From an uncultured Bdellovibrionales bacterium (lineage in GTDB: Bacteria > Bdellovibrionota > Bdellovibrionia > Bdellovibrionales > UBA1609), in NCBI GenBank assembly GCA_903833275.1, contig CAILEP010000020.1:62001-126000 (forward strand): a stretch of 64,000 bases of DNA, written 5' to 3'. The notes beneath the pieces were generated by a model. It was not told the DNA's origin and made no database searches. It worked only from the letters and a program-made list of their open reading frames with translations. Below are positions 43,720 through 51,339 of the stretch, piece by piece. The translations under genes were made by a program, and so were the position numbers. Position 1 is the stretch's first letter, and the number at the start of each line of letters is the position of its first letter.

Positions 43720-45327
43720 ATGGATAAAGATCAATTTCGATTAGGGTTTTTATTTGTTCTCGGATTAATAACGGTGGCGTTTATCACACCCGCTGAGGCG
43801 GCGTGCCCGAGCGGCTATCAGTCCGGCGTTGACATGGCGAACACCCCGATTTGTTGGGTGGCAGCGACCGACGGTAAATGCCCCTCGCCAGTTGACACAG
43901 TTGATTCTAAAGGTTTTTGTAATCATGCAGATCCCAGTGGCGGAACCACCAACAACTCCAATTTAAACTCGGCGTACGGTGCTTCGAACTCGGCGGGTCG
44001 TCTGCCAGCGGGCGCGTGTATTTCTAATTATATCGGCAGCGATCGTGCGGCATTTTATGGCAGCTTTCGATCTAAATCTGATGTTGAAATTTTAGCTGAA
44101 CTTAAAGCGCAAGATTGTGGGCAGGCTGCGACTTTGGCTGACAAATGTTGCGGCAACCCGGCGAGCTGTATTACCAGCGACCCGAGCACCGATGCTGAAG
44201 CACAAGACAGCACCTGGGCGGGGCAGGCATTTCAATTTTTAGCGTCAGCGGCGGTGTCTGTTCCGGCTGGTTCGATCACCGACGCTTGCGGCCGAATGAA
44301 AGATGCGGCTTATGCGATGACGGCTTTACAAACCTTTATGTCGGGCAAATGCAGTTTGAAGGTGAACGCCTGTAAGTCGGCTTGCACTTCGAAGCTGACC
44401 CAAGCGCGAAGTGATTATCAAAAACTTGATAAGGTCGAATTGCGCGGGCAATGCGCGGTTGATCTTGAAACCATCGGCAGCGTAAAAGACGCTCTCGATT
44501 CGTTAAATAATCTTTGTATTAGCTCGGCCAATGCCAACGTCGCGGTTCGACAGCAAGTGGTGGCGTCGCAAATGTCGGGTAAGTTCGCGGCCATGTGCCA
44601 AGATCAAGCGAACAATCAGCAGAATGCTTTTGCTAACCCTGATTGCACGCAGCCGGCGCAGGCGGTGACTCCGTTTTGCCAATATCAGTGCAATCGCCCA
44701 GGTGCGGCTCAAGACCCCAATTGTTCGGCGCTGTTGTCAGCAATGAGAAACAATCCAGGTTATGGGGCCGGCGGAGTGCCAGACGGGTCGAATTCAAATG
44801 CAAATTCTTTGTACGGCGGGTTGCCGACTTCGCCAGAAAACCCGCAGCTTGCGATACCGCCAACAACAGATGCTTCGTCGAAGGGTCTCGCTAAAACTGA
44901 AGGCGGCGGCGCGAGTGGCGGCCTTGGTGGAGGCGGTGGCGGTGGCGGCGGCAGTTCGGGCGGCCCAGCTGGTAAAGCGGGCGGCGGCTATGACACAAGT
45001 ATTTTACGCGGCATCGCCTCGGGCAATGGCTACTCGGCCGGCCCACACATGGCCTCGGGTTCAAACGGCGGTTTCAGCGGCTACGGCGGCGGCACCAACA
45101 ATGTTCTCGGTAAGCCACTCAATCTTAAAAATTATTTACCCGGCGGCAAAGACGGCGCGCCGAGAGGCCCCTTTCGCGGCCTCGCTTCGAAAGCCGCCGA
45201 CATCGGCCCAGCTCACGACGACATCTTCGAAAAAATCTCAAATCGCTTTTACGTCGTTTGTCTACGTGACGGATTATACGACTGCGACACCCTCAAGAAA
45301 ATGAAACGCGGAGTCGGAGGTAACTAA
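43720..45327 (+). CDS. Large secreted cysteine- and glycine-rich protein
   Basis: 535 residues with a signal peptide ending EAA. The first 330 residues hold about two dozen cysteines (CCGNPASC, CKSACTSK, CQYQCNRPG), suggesting several disulfides. A glycine-rich linker with GGLGGGGGGGGGSSGG follows at about 400-440, and the C-terminus contains IGPAHDDIFEKISNRF. The next gene has the same architecture and a related DDIFE motif. The stop overlaps that gene's ATG by 1 base (TAATG). No known family. Confidence 0.75.
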   Translation: MDKDQFRLGFLFVLGLITVAFITPAEAACPSGYQSGVDMANTPICWVAATDGKCPSPVDTVDSKGFCNHADPSGGTTNNSNLNSAYGASNSAGRLPAGACISNYIGSDRAAFYGSFRSKSDVEILAELKAQDCGQAATLADKCCGNPASCITSDPSTDAEAQDSTWAGQAFQFLASAAVSVPAGSITDACGRMKDAAYAMTALQTFMSGKCSLKVNACKSACTSKLTQARSDYQKLDKVELRGQCAVDLETIGSVKDALDSLNNLCISSANANVAVRQQVVASQMSGKFAAMCQDQANNQQNAFANPDCTQPAQAVTPFCQYQCNRPGAAQDPNCSALLSAMRNNPGYGAGGVPDGSNSNANSLYGGLPTSPENPQLAIPPTTDASSKGLAKTEGGGASGGLGGGGGGGGGSSGGPAGKAGGGYDTSILRGIASGNGYSAGPHMASGSNGGFSGYGGGTNNVLGKPLNLKNYLPGGKDGAPRGPFRGLASKAADIGPAHDDIFEKISNRFYVVCLRDGLYDCDTLKKMKRGVGGN

Positions 45328-46268
45328 TGAGCAGCTCGCAATTTTACCGCTCGGTGTTTGCCACCCGAATTTTATTGGCCATTTCAATTGTAGTTCTCAC
45401 TTCAAGCAACGGCTGGGCGCAGGGCGGATCAGCCTCTGCCGGCCTTACGCAAGTTGCAGGCGGTATTAGTGTCGTAGCAAGTGGCGCTGGGGCTTATTAT
45501 ACCTGTACGGCATGTCATACCTGCAAGGCGGCCGCGTGTACGATGACTTGCGTAATGTGCGCCAGCTTGGTGGCCAACACCGCAACTAGTGCGGCGGGCA
45601 TGGCAGGCGCCGGAAGTACCCAGGGAGATTTAAGTAACGGGGCAGGGCTATGTACACCAGGTGACACAAGTTGTGCTGGTGGTTATGGGCCAAATCCGAC
45701 GCCAAGCACACCAGGCGCTGGCGGTTTCGGCGGTGGGCCAAATGGCAATTGTGCTCCAGCCGACCTTGTTTGTTTGGGCAACATCGCCTCGTCAAATGGT
45801 TACAAATATAACCCAGCTGATAATTCAATTTCGACTCCGAAGGGTAAATTCCCGGCGAGTGCTTTGGCTTCTGGTCAATCGATGGCGGCGGCAGGGATTA
45901 TCGGAAAAGACGAAGTTGGTAAAGCCGATGCATTGATAAAGGCCATAAACGATAAAATGAAAGTCTCATCCGTCGGAGTTGCTGGCGGTGGTGGCGGCGG
46001 TGGTTCGGGTGGCGGCGTTAAATATGAATATACAAATGATACTCCGTTGGGCGGGATGCAAAAGCCGAAGGGCCCGACAACAGCGGGTTTGACTCGCACA
46101 CTTGCCAGTGGAGAATTAATCGGCTCGCAAGTTGATGATATTTTTGAAATGATCACGCGCAAGTATCAAGAAAAATCAAAAGAGAATATTTTTGTCGGCC
46201 AACAACCGGGGTCAGTGCCAGCGCCGGCCCCACGCGCGGGTCAGCAGCCGCCGTCGCCGCGTCGCTAG
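45327..46268 (+). CDS. Secreted glycine-rich protein with C-terminal DDIFE motif
   Basis: 313 residues. Signal peptide (SNGWAQ), then a compact cysteine cluster (TCTACHTCKAAACTMTCVMCAS), a long Gly/Pro/Ser linker including VAGGGGGGGSGGG, and near the C-terminus IGSQVDDIFEMITRKY, matching the DDIFEKISNRF of the upstream protein. The two are cotranslated. The shared tail after a flexible linker may be an anchor or docking helix at the cell surface. Confidence 0.75.
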   Translation: MSSSQFYRSVFATRILLAISIVVLTSSNGWAQGGSASAGLTQVAGGISVVASGAGAYYTCTACHTCKAAACTMTCVMCASLVANTATSAAGMAGAGSTQGDLSNGAGLCTPGDTSCAGGYGPNPTPSTPGAGGFGGGPNGNCAPADLVCLGNIASSNGYKYNPADNSISTPKGKFPASALASGQSMAAAGIIGKDEVGKADALIKAINDKMKVSSVGVAGGGGGGGSGGGVKYEYTNDTPLGGMQKPKGPTTAGLTRTLASGELIGSQVDDIFEMITRKYQEKSKENIFVGQQPGSVPAPAPRAGQQPPSPRR

Positions 46269-46298
46269 CTAAGAGCGCCTTTCCTAAAACTGAAAATA

Positions 46299-47336
46299 TT
46301 AAACAATTAATTGTCGGCGTAGCGAAGTCATCTCGTTGATGTGCACTCCTGGTGCGATGACGGATGATTCGATTAAGCCCTGCATAACACGCGAGTCGGC
46401 GCCGAGAACGGCGAAGTCGCGCACTTCAACATTGGCGTCGACGTAGCTTTCGGGGCCCATCAGTAAAAACGAACCCGGGTTGAGTGCGCCATTAAAGACC
46501 GAGCCTTTTGAAACCCATTGTGCTTCGCCGATGCGCTCATAGGTAAAGCCGAAGCGGGCGAAGACGTTATTGAGGCGACGGCCGAAAACAGAATCTTGGC
46601 CAAGCTCAATCAGCGCTCGTTGCGTCGACTCGAGATAGCTGTTGAGATCTGTGGTCTCAAGCCAGAGAAGGCTCGGGTCGTGATAGGCGAAAACCTTCTC
46701 GCCTCTGATCATGGCGGGCTCGAGGCAATGATTGAAAATATGAAACGGCAAGCTGTGGGCCGGCATGTATTTAAACACGCGCTCTGAGAAAATAAAAACG
46801 CCGGTAAAATGTTGGGCCTTTTCTTTGCGATTAGGGTCGGTGCCGCCAAGCTTTGTCACAAGCCCATCGGCGTTGGCCCAGACCCCGCCAAGCGTGAGGC
46901 CCGCGGCCGGGTGATCTGTGGTCAGTAAAGTTGCGAGCGCGCCCGATTGGCGATGAAAATCAATAAGCGGTTTCAGGCCGTAATCGTGATTGAATAGAAT
47001 AATTTCGTCGCCGTTAATAACTAGAAAATTTTCGCCAGTGAGTTGGGCGGCGTTATTTTTTATACCGCCGCCGCTTCCGAGAATTTTTGTTTCGTTCGAA
47101 AAATGCAGATTGTATTTGCCGCCCGAGGCTTTAGTAAGCCCGCGCACTGCCGACTCTACGGTCTGTGGCAAGTGATGCGTGTTAATAACTAAATTTTCGA
47201 GACCGAGGCTTTCGAGATAAACCAGCGAGTACGCCAATTGCGGTAGATTTAAAAAAGGCAACGCGGGTTTTGCGACCCTGTCGGTGGTGGGGCGAAAGCG
47301 GGTGCCGAGGCCAGCACAAAGCAGTTCAGCGTTCAT
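46299..47336 (-). CDS. Sugar-1-phosphate nucleotidyltransferase (MurU-like)
   Basis: 345 residues. GLGTRFRPTTDRVAKPALPF is the nucleotidyltransferase signature and FLVINGDEI the metal-binding strand. The C-terminal part (KGSVFNGALNPGSFLLMGPESYVDANVEVRDFAVLGADSRV) is a short left-handed beta-helix, so it is longer than MurU proper (about 223). Next to an AmgK-like kinase, it probably forms the second step of MurNAc or related sugar activation to UDP-MurNAc; mannose-1-phosphate guanylyltransferase remains possible. Confidence 0.72.
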   Translation of the reverse strand: MNAELLCAGLGTRFRPTTDRVAKPALPFLNLPQLAYSLVYLESLGLENLVINTHHLPQTVESAVRGLTKASGGKYNLHFSNETKILGSGGGIKNNAAQLTGENFLVINGDEIILFNHDYGLKPLIDFHRQSGALATLLTTDHPAAGLTLGGVWANADGLVTKLGGTDPNRKEKAQHFTGVFIFSERVFKYMPAHSLPFHIFNHCLEPAMIRGEKVFAYHDPSLLWLETTDLNSYLESTQRALIELGQDSVFGRRLNNVFARFGFTYERIGEAQWVSKGSVFNGALNPGSFLLMGPESYVDANVEVRDFAVLGADSRVMQGLIESSVIAPGVHINEMTSLRRQLIV

Positions 47337-47353
47337 TGCACTCTCGAAGCGTG

Positions 47354-48436
47354 TTAGCGCAAAGCGGTCGGGTTGAGATAATCGAGTTCAGTTAAACCAT
47401 GGTCTTTAATAATCGAAAGAAATATTTTGTACTTCGGGTAAGCCTCAAGGGTCGCCGCCACTTTTCGCACCGTCGGCTGCAAATATTTGAGGTAGCGCAA
47501 ATCTTCGCGCGTGTTATAGAAGCTTGCAAAACTGCCGCAGGCTTTAAAGCAACGCTGAATTGTTTGCACCCGCATAATTTCGTGAAAATGATCGCGCGAC
47601 ATTGGCTTCGCTCTGTATTGCTTCGATTGTTGCAAATAATAATCGAGTATTTCGCCTCTAACTACGTCGTTTAAGTCGACATACGAATCGTGCACAAGAG
47701 ACACCAGGTCATACTGCACCGAGCCCATGCGTGCGTCTTGAAAGTCGATAACGCGAATTTTATTATTCTTAAGCATTAGATTTCGCGAGTGATAATCACG
47801 ATGGCAGATAAATTTCTCTTCGCGATCAAGGGTTGAGCAAATATCAGTAAAAATATCATCGAGCTCTTTGCGCACGCCTGTGGCCAACTGAATTCGACTG
47901 AACTTTTCGATGAGGTGCTCGCGGCCGTAGTTCATCTCCCACAAAAGTTTTTCGGTGTTGAAGAAAACCTTAAAGGCGACGCACGGGGCATTCGAATCTT
48001 GGGTCGCGGGGTAATGGATCTTAATGATTTCGTCGATCGCAAGTTTGTAGTAGGGCAAGGCTTGGGTTTGGTTTTGATTCTCCCAAAACTTACGTTCGAG
48101 GGTAAGATCGCCTAAGTCTTCGAGAAGAACCAGGCCAAGCTCAGGGGCTTGGGCGACGACCTTCGGCACGTGCACGCCGTGTTTTTCAAAGTGAGCGCGC
48201 ACATTTAAGAACGGGTAATTGCCGTCGTCCGTGAAGGGCTCCCAGACCATGAGAACGTATGATTGCTCGCCTGAGGCGCTGTCGTGCACGGCGCGATAGT
48301 AGCGCCGCGAACTCGCATCACCTGCCAATTGCATGATCGAAATATTTTCGGCTGTCTTGCCCGGCAAATCGGTGCCTAAAGCTTTAGCGAGAAAAGTATG
48401 AGTGGCCGCGGGCAAGTCTTTATTTTGTGGTGCCAT
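47354..48436 (-). CDS. AmgK-like anomeric sugar kinase (phosphotransferase family)
   Basis: 360 residues of the APH/choline-kinase fold. GDASSRRYYR near the N-terminus matches the AmgK motif, followed by VLMVWEP, LVLLEDLGDLTLE, and the catalytic FICHRDYHSRNLM and VIDFQDARMGSVQYDLVSL. It should phosphorylate MurNAc or GlcNAc at the anomeric position. The nucleotidyltransferase follows after 17 bases, the usual order of amgK-murU. With NagZ in this window, a recycling route for wall sugars is likely. Confidence 0.72.
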   Translation of the reverse strand: MAPQNKDLPAATHTFLAKALGTDLPGKTAENISIMQLAGDASSRRYYRAVHDSASGEQSYVLMVWEPFTDDGNYPFLNVRAHFEKHGVHVPKVVAQAPELGLVLLEDLGDLTLERKFWENQNQTQALPYYKLAIDEIIKIHYPATQDSNAPCVAFKVFFNTEKLLWEMNYGREHLIEKFSRIQLATGVRKELDDIFTDICSTLDREEKFICHRDYHSRNLMLKNNKIRVIDFQDARMGSVQYDLVSLVHDSYVDLNDVVRGEILDYYLQQSKQYRAKPMSRDHFHEIMRVQTIQRCFKACGSFASFYNTREDLRYLKYLQPTVRKVAATLEAYPKYKIFLSIIKDHGLTELDYLNPTALR

Positions 48437-48525
48437 TCGTCAATGTTTACAGATTTTTAGCTACTTGTGAACTGGCTTTGAGTTTGGGTCTAGCTAGAAG
48501 TTAGCTAGGCCCCGTTCGCGGCTAT

Positions 48526-49479
48526 TTAGGTTAGGTTGCGGCCGGTGAGACTATCGTAGAAGAACTCGAGCAAGTTTTCTTTTTTGTAGATCTCGAAGGG
48601 CTGAGTCATGGCCAGAAACCCGACCGAAAGATAGGGCCAAAGTTCAGGTAAAATCTTATGCGTGCGCTTAAGTTCACTGACCGTCATCAGTGTGCCGGCC
48701 ACGATTTGTGGGCCGTCTTTGTCGCGAGCCGAGGTGTAAAACGTCACCAAAGCGCGCTGTTGGTCAAAGGTCAGCGTCGTAATGTCGGCGACAAAAACCG
48801 TAAGCGGGCCGAGGCTTTTGAAAGAGTCGGCTGAATCAAGTGCCGCGGGTGAAAGATCACGAAACGGCAAAAACGCAAAGCGACCTGAGCGACTGTGAAT
48901 TTCAAGCGCCATCTTAAAAATATCTTCTGAGCTTCGGCTCTCGATTAAAAACGAAAAATTAAGCGGCCGAGTGGTCGGTCTCTTCGGTAACGGAAAAGGG
49001 TTGTCTTGGTAGTCGCGAAAGCGAACCACATTGTCCGGTCGTATCGGCGTCGGGGCCGAGACAGCAGATTGGATACCGGCCGCCGCGCCTTTGTTTTCAG
49101 TTTGCTCCCGCAGATTTTGCTCGAGCTCTTGCAAAAGTTCGACGTGGTCGCTGTTAGTCAAGCGACTCTCGATCACCATTCTAATAACGGAGTGCAAATA
49201 GCTAAGAGTACGGTGGGTGATTTCGTCACGGTTCGGGATGCGAGCCGCTCCCGCCAAGTCGCCGCTAACAAAAACCGGAAAGAAAACCCAGTCGCCAGCC
49301 GAAACTGGTTCGCCTTTGCGAAGGTCGGTATAGAACGTCTCAGAGCTTGAGCCGTGGTCATGGGTGATAGCATCGATGGGCTCGTAGTCGAGCTTACAGC
49401 CGAACTGTTTTTCAACAACGCCTGAAAGGCGAGCGACTGTTTTTTCGACAGACTGAGTATTTTGTTCTCTCTGATTCAT
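48526..49479 (-). CDS. Divergent sigma-54 activator-like protein lacking ATPase motifs
   Basis: 317 residues. The N-terminus looks like a GAF-type sensor (WVFFPVFVSGDLAGAARI). The C-terminal half can be laid over the AAA+ core of the neighbouring sigma-54 activator: FSFLIESRSSEDIFKMALEIHSRSGRFAF for CLIQGENGTGKELIARAIHYNSPR, and VFVADITTLTFDQQRAL for TFFLDEIGDTSPTMQVK. The Walker A glycines and lysine are gone, Walker B reads VADI, and the GAFTGA loop is absent. No DNA-binding domain is seen. It may be a regulatory partner of the active protein upstream. This alignment is mine by eye. Confidence 0.62.
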   Translation of the reverse strand: MNQREQNTQSVEKTVARLSGVVEKQFGCKLDYEPIDAITHDHGSSSETFYTDLRKGEPVSAGDWVFFPVFVSGDLAGAARIPNRDEITHRTLSYLHSVIRMVIESRLTNSDHVELLQELEQNLREQTENKGAAAGIQSAVSAPTPIRPDNVVRFRDYQDNPFPLPKRPTTRPLNFSFLIESRSSEDIFKMALEIHSRSGRFAFLPFRDLSPAALDSADSFKSLGPLTVFVADITTLTFDQQRALVTFYTSARDKDGPQIVAGTLMTVSELKRTHKILPELWPYLSVGFLAMTQPFEIYKKENLLEFFYDSLTGRNLT

Positions 49480-49510
49480 GCTTTTGTTTCTCTCTTTCGA
49501 GAGCTCTTAA

Positions 49511-49526
49511 TACAAAAGCCGTGCCG
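49511..49526 (-). promoter_or_regulatory. Possible sigma-54 promoter for the pseudo-activator gene
   Basis: On the minus strand, CGGCACGGCTTTTGTA has GG-N10-GT in place of GG-N10-GC, about 32 bases before the ATG. The -12 element deviates, so this is a weak call. Confidence 0.3.
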
Positions 49527-49617
49527 AGTTTGCGAAAAATAATCGACTAAATTTCAGACAGAAATTATTTGCAAAAGACCAACGTAAGTAGCTGTAATTG
49601 CAATGGTATTTTAAAGC

Positions 49618-49642
49618 GAAAAAAGGGTAGAATTATCTACCC
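49618..49642 (-). terminator. Intrinsic terminator of the sigma-54 activator gene
   Basis: On the minus strand GGGTAGA-TAAT-TCTACCC is followed directly by six T. This is a perfect 7-bp stem with a U-run, 70 bases after the activator stop. Confidence 0.85.
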
Positions 49643-49660
49643 AAATTAATTTCACGGTTG

Positions 49661-49681
49661 CGCTAGGGCTGACCCCTAGCG
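49661..49681. repeat. Perfect 8-bp hairpin before the terminator
   Basis: CGCTAGGG-CTGAC-CCCTAGCG, between the activator stop and its terminator; no U-run. A possible mRNA-stabilising or pausing structure. Confidence 0.6.
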
Positions 49682-49712
49682 AACTCTTTGTCGTTCGCGA
49701 AAGAATTATAAT

Positions 49713-51263
49713 TTACTTCAGCATTTTGCGTTTATCGAGCCCATACTTTTCGACTTTCATAATCAAGCCCGCGCGGCTGATGCCCAGTTCTTTTGCGAGT
49801 TTTGATTTGTTCCAGCCAGTGCGGCGAAGGCCTTCGCGAATCAGATCGCGCTCGAGGTCTTCGAGGGCATCTTTTAGTTTGCCGTGAAGTCGGGCGCCCT
49901 GAACTTTATTCTTGTCAGAGAGCTCCATTATTTTTGGCGATAGCATTTCAGCTGTGATTTTGGTCTCTGTGCCGGCCAACACCACCACGCGCTCGATCTC
50001 GTTTTGCAATTCGCGCACGTTACCGGGCCAAGCGTAATCATAGAGTTTTTCTAGCGCACGCTTAGTCAAAACTTTCTTGCCGTGCTGTTCGCCTGTGCGG
50101 TTCAAAAAGAACTCTGTCAAAATTGGAATATCTTCTTTGCGCTCTCGTAAAGGCGGCACAAAAATATTAATAACGTTCAAACGATAGTATAAATCTTCAC
50201 GAAACAAACCTTGGTCAACCATCTCTTTCAAGTTTTTGTTGGTGGCGGCAACAACTCGTACATTCACTCGACGTGGTTCAACTGAACCCACCGGTATAAA
50301 CGTACCTTCTTGCAGCACGCGTAGAAGTTTTACCTGCATAGTCGGCGAAGTGTCGCCGATCTCGTCGAGAAAGAAAGTCCCTTTATCAGCCATTTCAAAA
50401 AGACCTTTTTTGTCTTTTACGGCGCCGGTAAATGAACCCTTCACGTGACCAAAGAGTTCTGATTCGAGAAGGTTGTCGTTAAAGGCCGAGCAGTTTTGAA
50501 TAATAAATGATTTGTCTTTTCGAGGAGAATTGTAATGGATCGCTCGGGCAATCAATTCTTTGCCCGTTCCGTTTTCACCCTGAATTAGGCAAGTTGATTC
50601 GGCCAGTTTGATTTTGTCGAGCATGCTATAGAGGTTCTGCATGGGCTTCGACTTACCAATCATGTTGTCATATTTGTAACGACTGCCGAGCTCTTTGTTC
50701 AGCTCGCGAATGCGATTCTCTCTCGAGGTTATTTCAAGGTGAAGAGTCACGATTTCTTGAGCCACGAGTTCTATCAATTCGATAAAATGTTCGCGATCTT
50801 GATCTTCGATGCCGGTAATTTTTGCGAGCGCGGCCTGAATGGCGTCGTTGTTGGCGCCAAAAGCGGCGAGACGTTCGCGAACTTCATTGATTCGCTGGGG
50901 GGCTTCAGAGTCTTTCAAGAAACCGAGAGCAACCACGTGGCCCATAAATTCATTTTCGATCACGATTGGTAAAATGGCAATATCGAAGCCAGACATATCC
51001 CACTTTTTAACGAGGTAGCGGCTGTTTGAGGCGCGAAGGGTTTCCATCGACTTGCTGACAACTTCAGAGAGATTCTCTGAGCCGGCTTCTTTACTTAGAA
51101 AAAGTTTAACGGCTGGGTTTACGAAGTGCGCCGCTTTCATTTCTGGGCCGCGAACAAAGCCGCGTTCGTCTGTGAAGATAATGTCGACATTCCACCAAGA
51201 GGCGAGAATCTGTTTTAACTTCTTAATGACATGTATGTGTTCGAATTCATCCCAATTAATCAT
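49713..51263 (-). CDS. Sigma-54-dependent enhancer-binding transcription activator
   Basis: 516 residues from the ATG at 51263; the track's start at 51338 has no better support. Order: GAF-like sensor (about 10-170), AAA+ ATPase with Walker A GENGTGKE (229-236), GSFTGA loop that contacts sigma-54 (276-281; Ser in place of the usual Ala), Walker B FFLDEI, and a Fis-type helix-turn-helix at the C-terminus (NKSKLAKELGISRAGLIMK). The gene at 48526-49479 appears to be a degenerate partner. Ligand unknown. Confidence 0.93.
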   Translation of the reverse strand: MINWDEFEHIHVIKKLKQILASWWNVDIIFTDERGFVRGPEMKAAHFVNPAVKLFLSKEAGSENLSEVVSKSMETLRASNSRYLVKKWDMSGFDIAILPIVIENEFMGHVVALGFLKDSEAPQRINEVRERLAAFGANNDAIQAALAKITGIEDQDREHFIELIELVAQEIVTLHLEITSRENRIRELNKELGSRYKYDNMIGKSKPMQNLYSMLDKIKLAESTCLIQGENGTGKELIARAIHYNSPRKDKSFIIQNCSAFNDNLLESELFGHVKGSFTGAVKDKKGLFEMADKGTFFLDEIGDTSPTMQVKLLRVLQEGTFIPVGSVEPRRVNVRVVAATNKNLKEMVDQGLFREDLYYRLNVINIFVPPLRERKEDIPILTEFFLNRTGEQHGKKVLTKRALEKLYDYAWPGNVRELQNEIERVVVLAGTETKITAEMLSPKIMELSDKNKVQGARLHGKLKDALEDLERDLIREGLRRTGWNKSKLAKELGISRAGLIMKVEKYGLDKRKMLK

Positions 51264-51339
51264 GCGCTTTAACCTCTGTCTAAAAATTCGTTGACAGTCC
51301 AATTGCCTTATTAGACTTATCGTCAAATTTCTAGACAAC

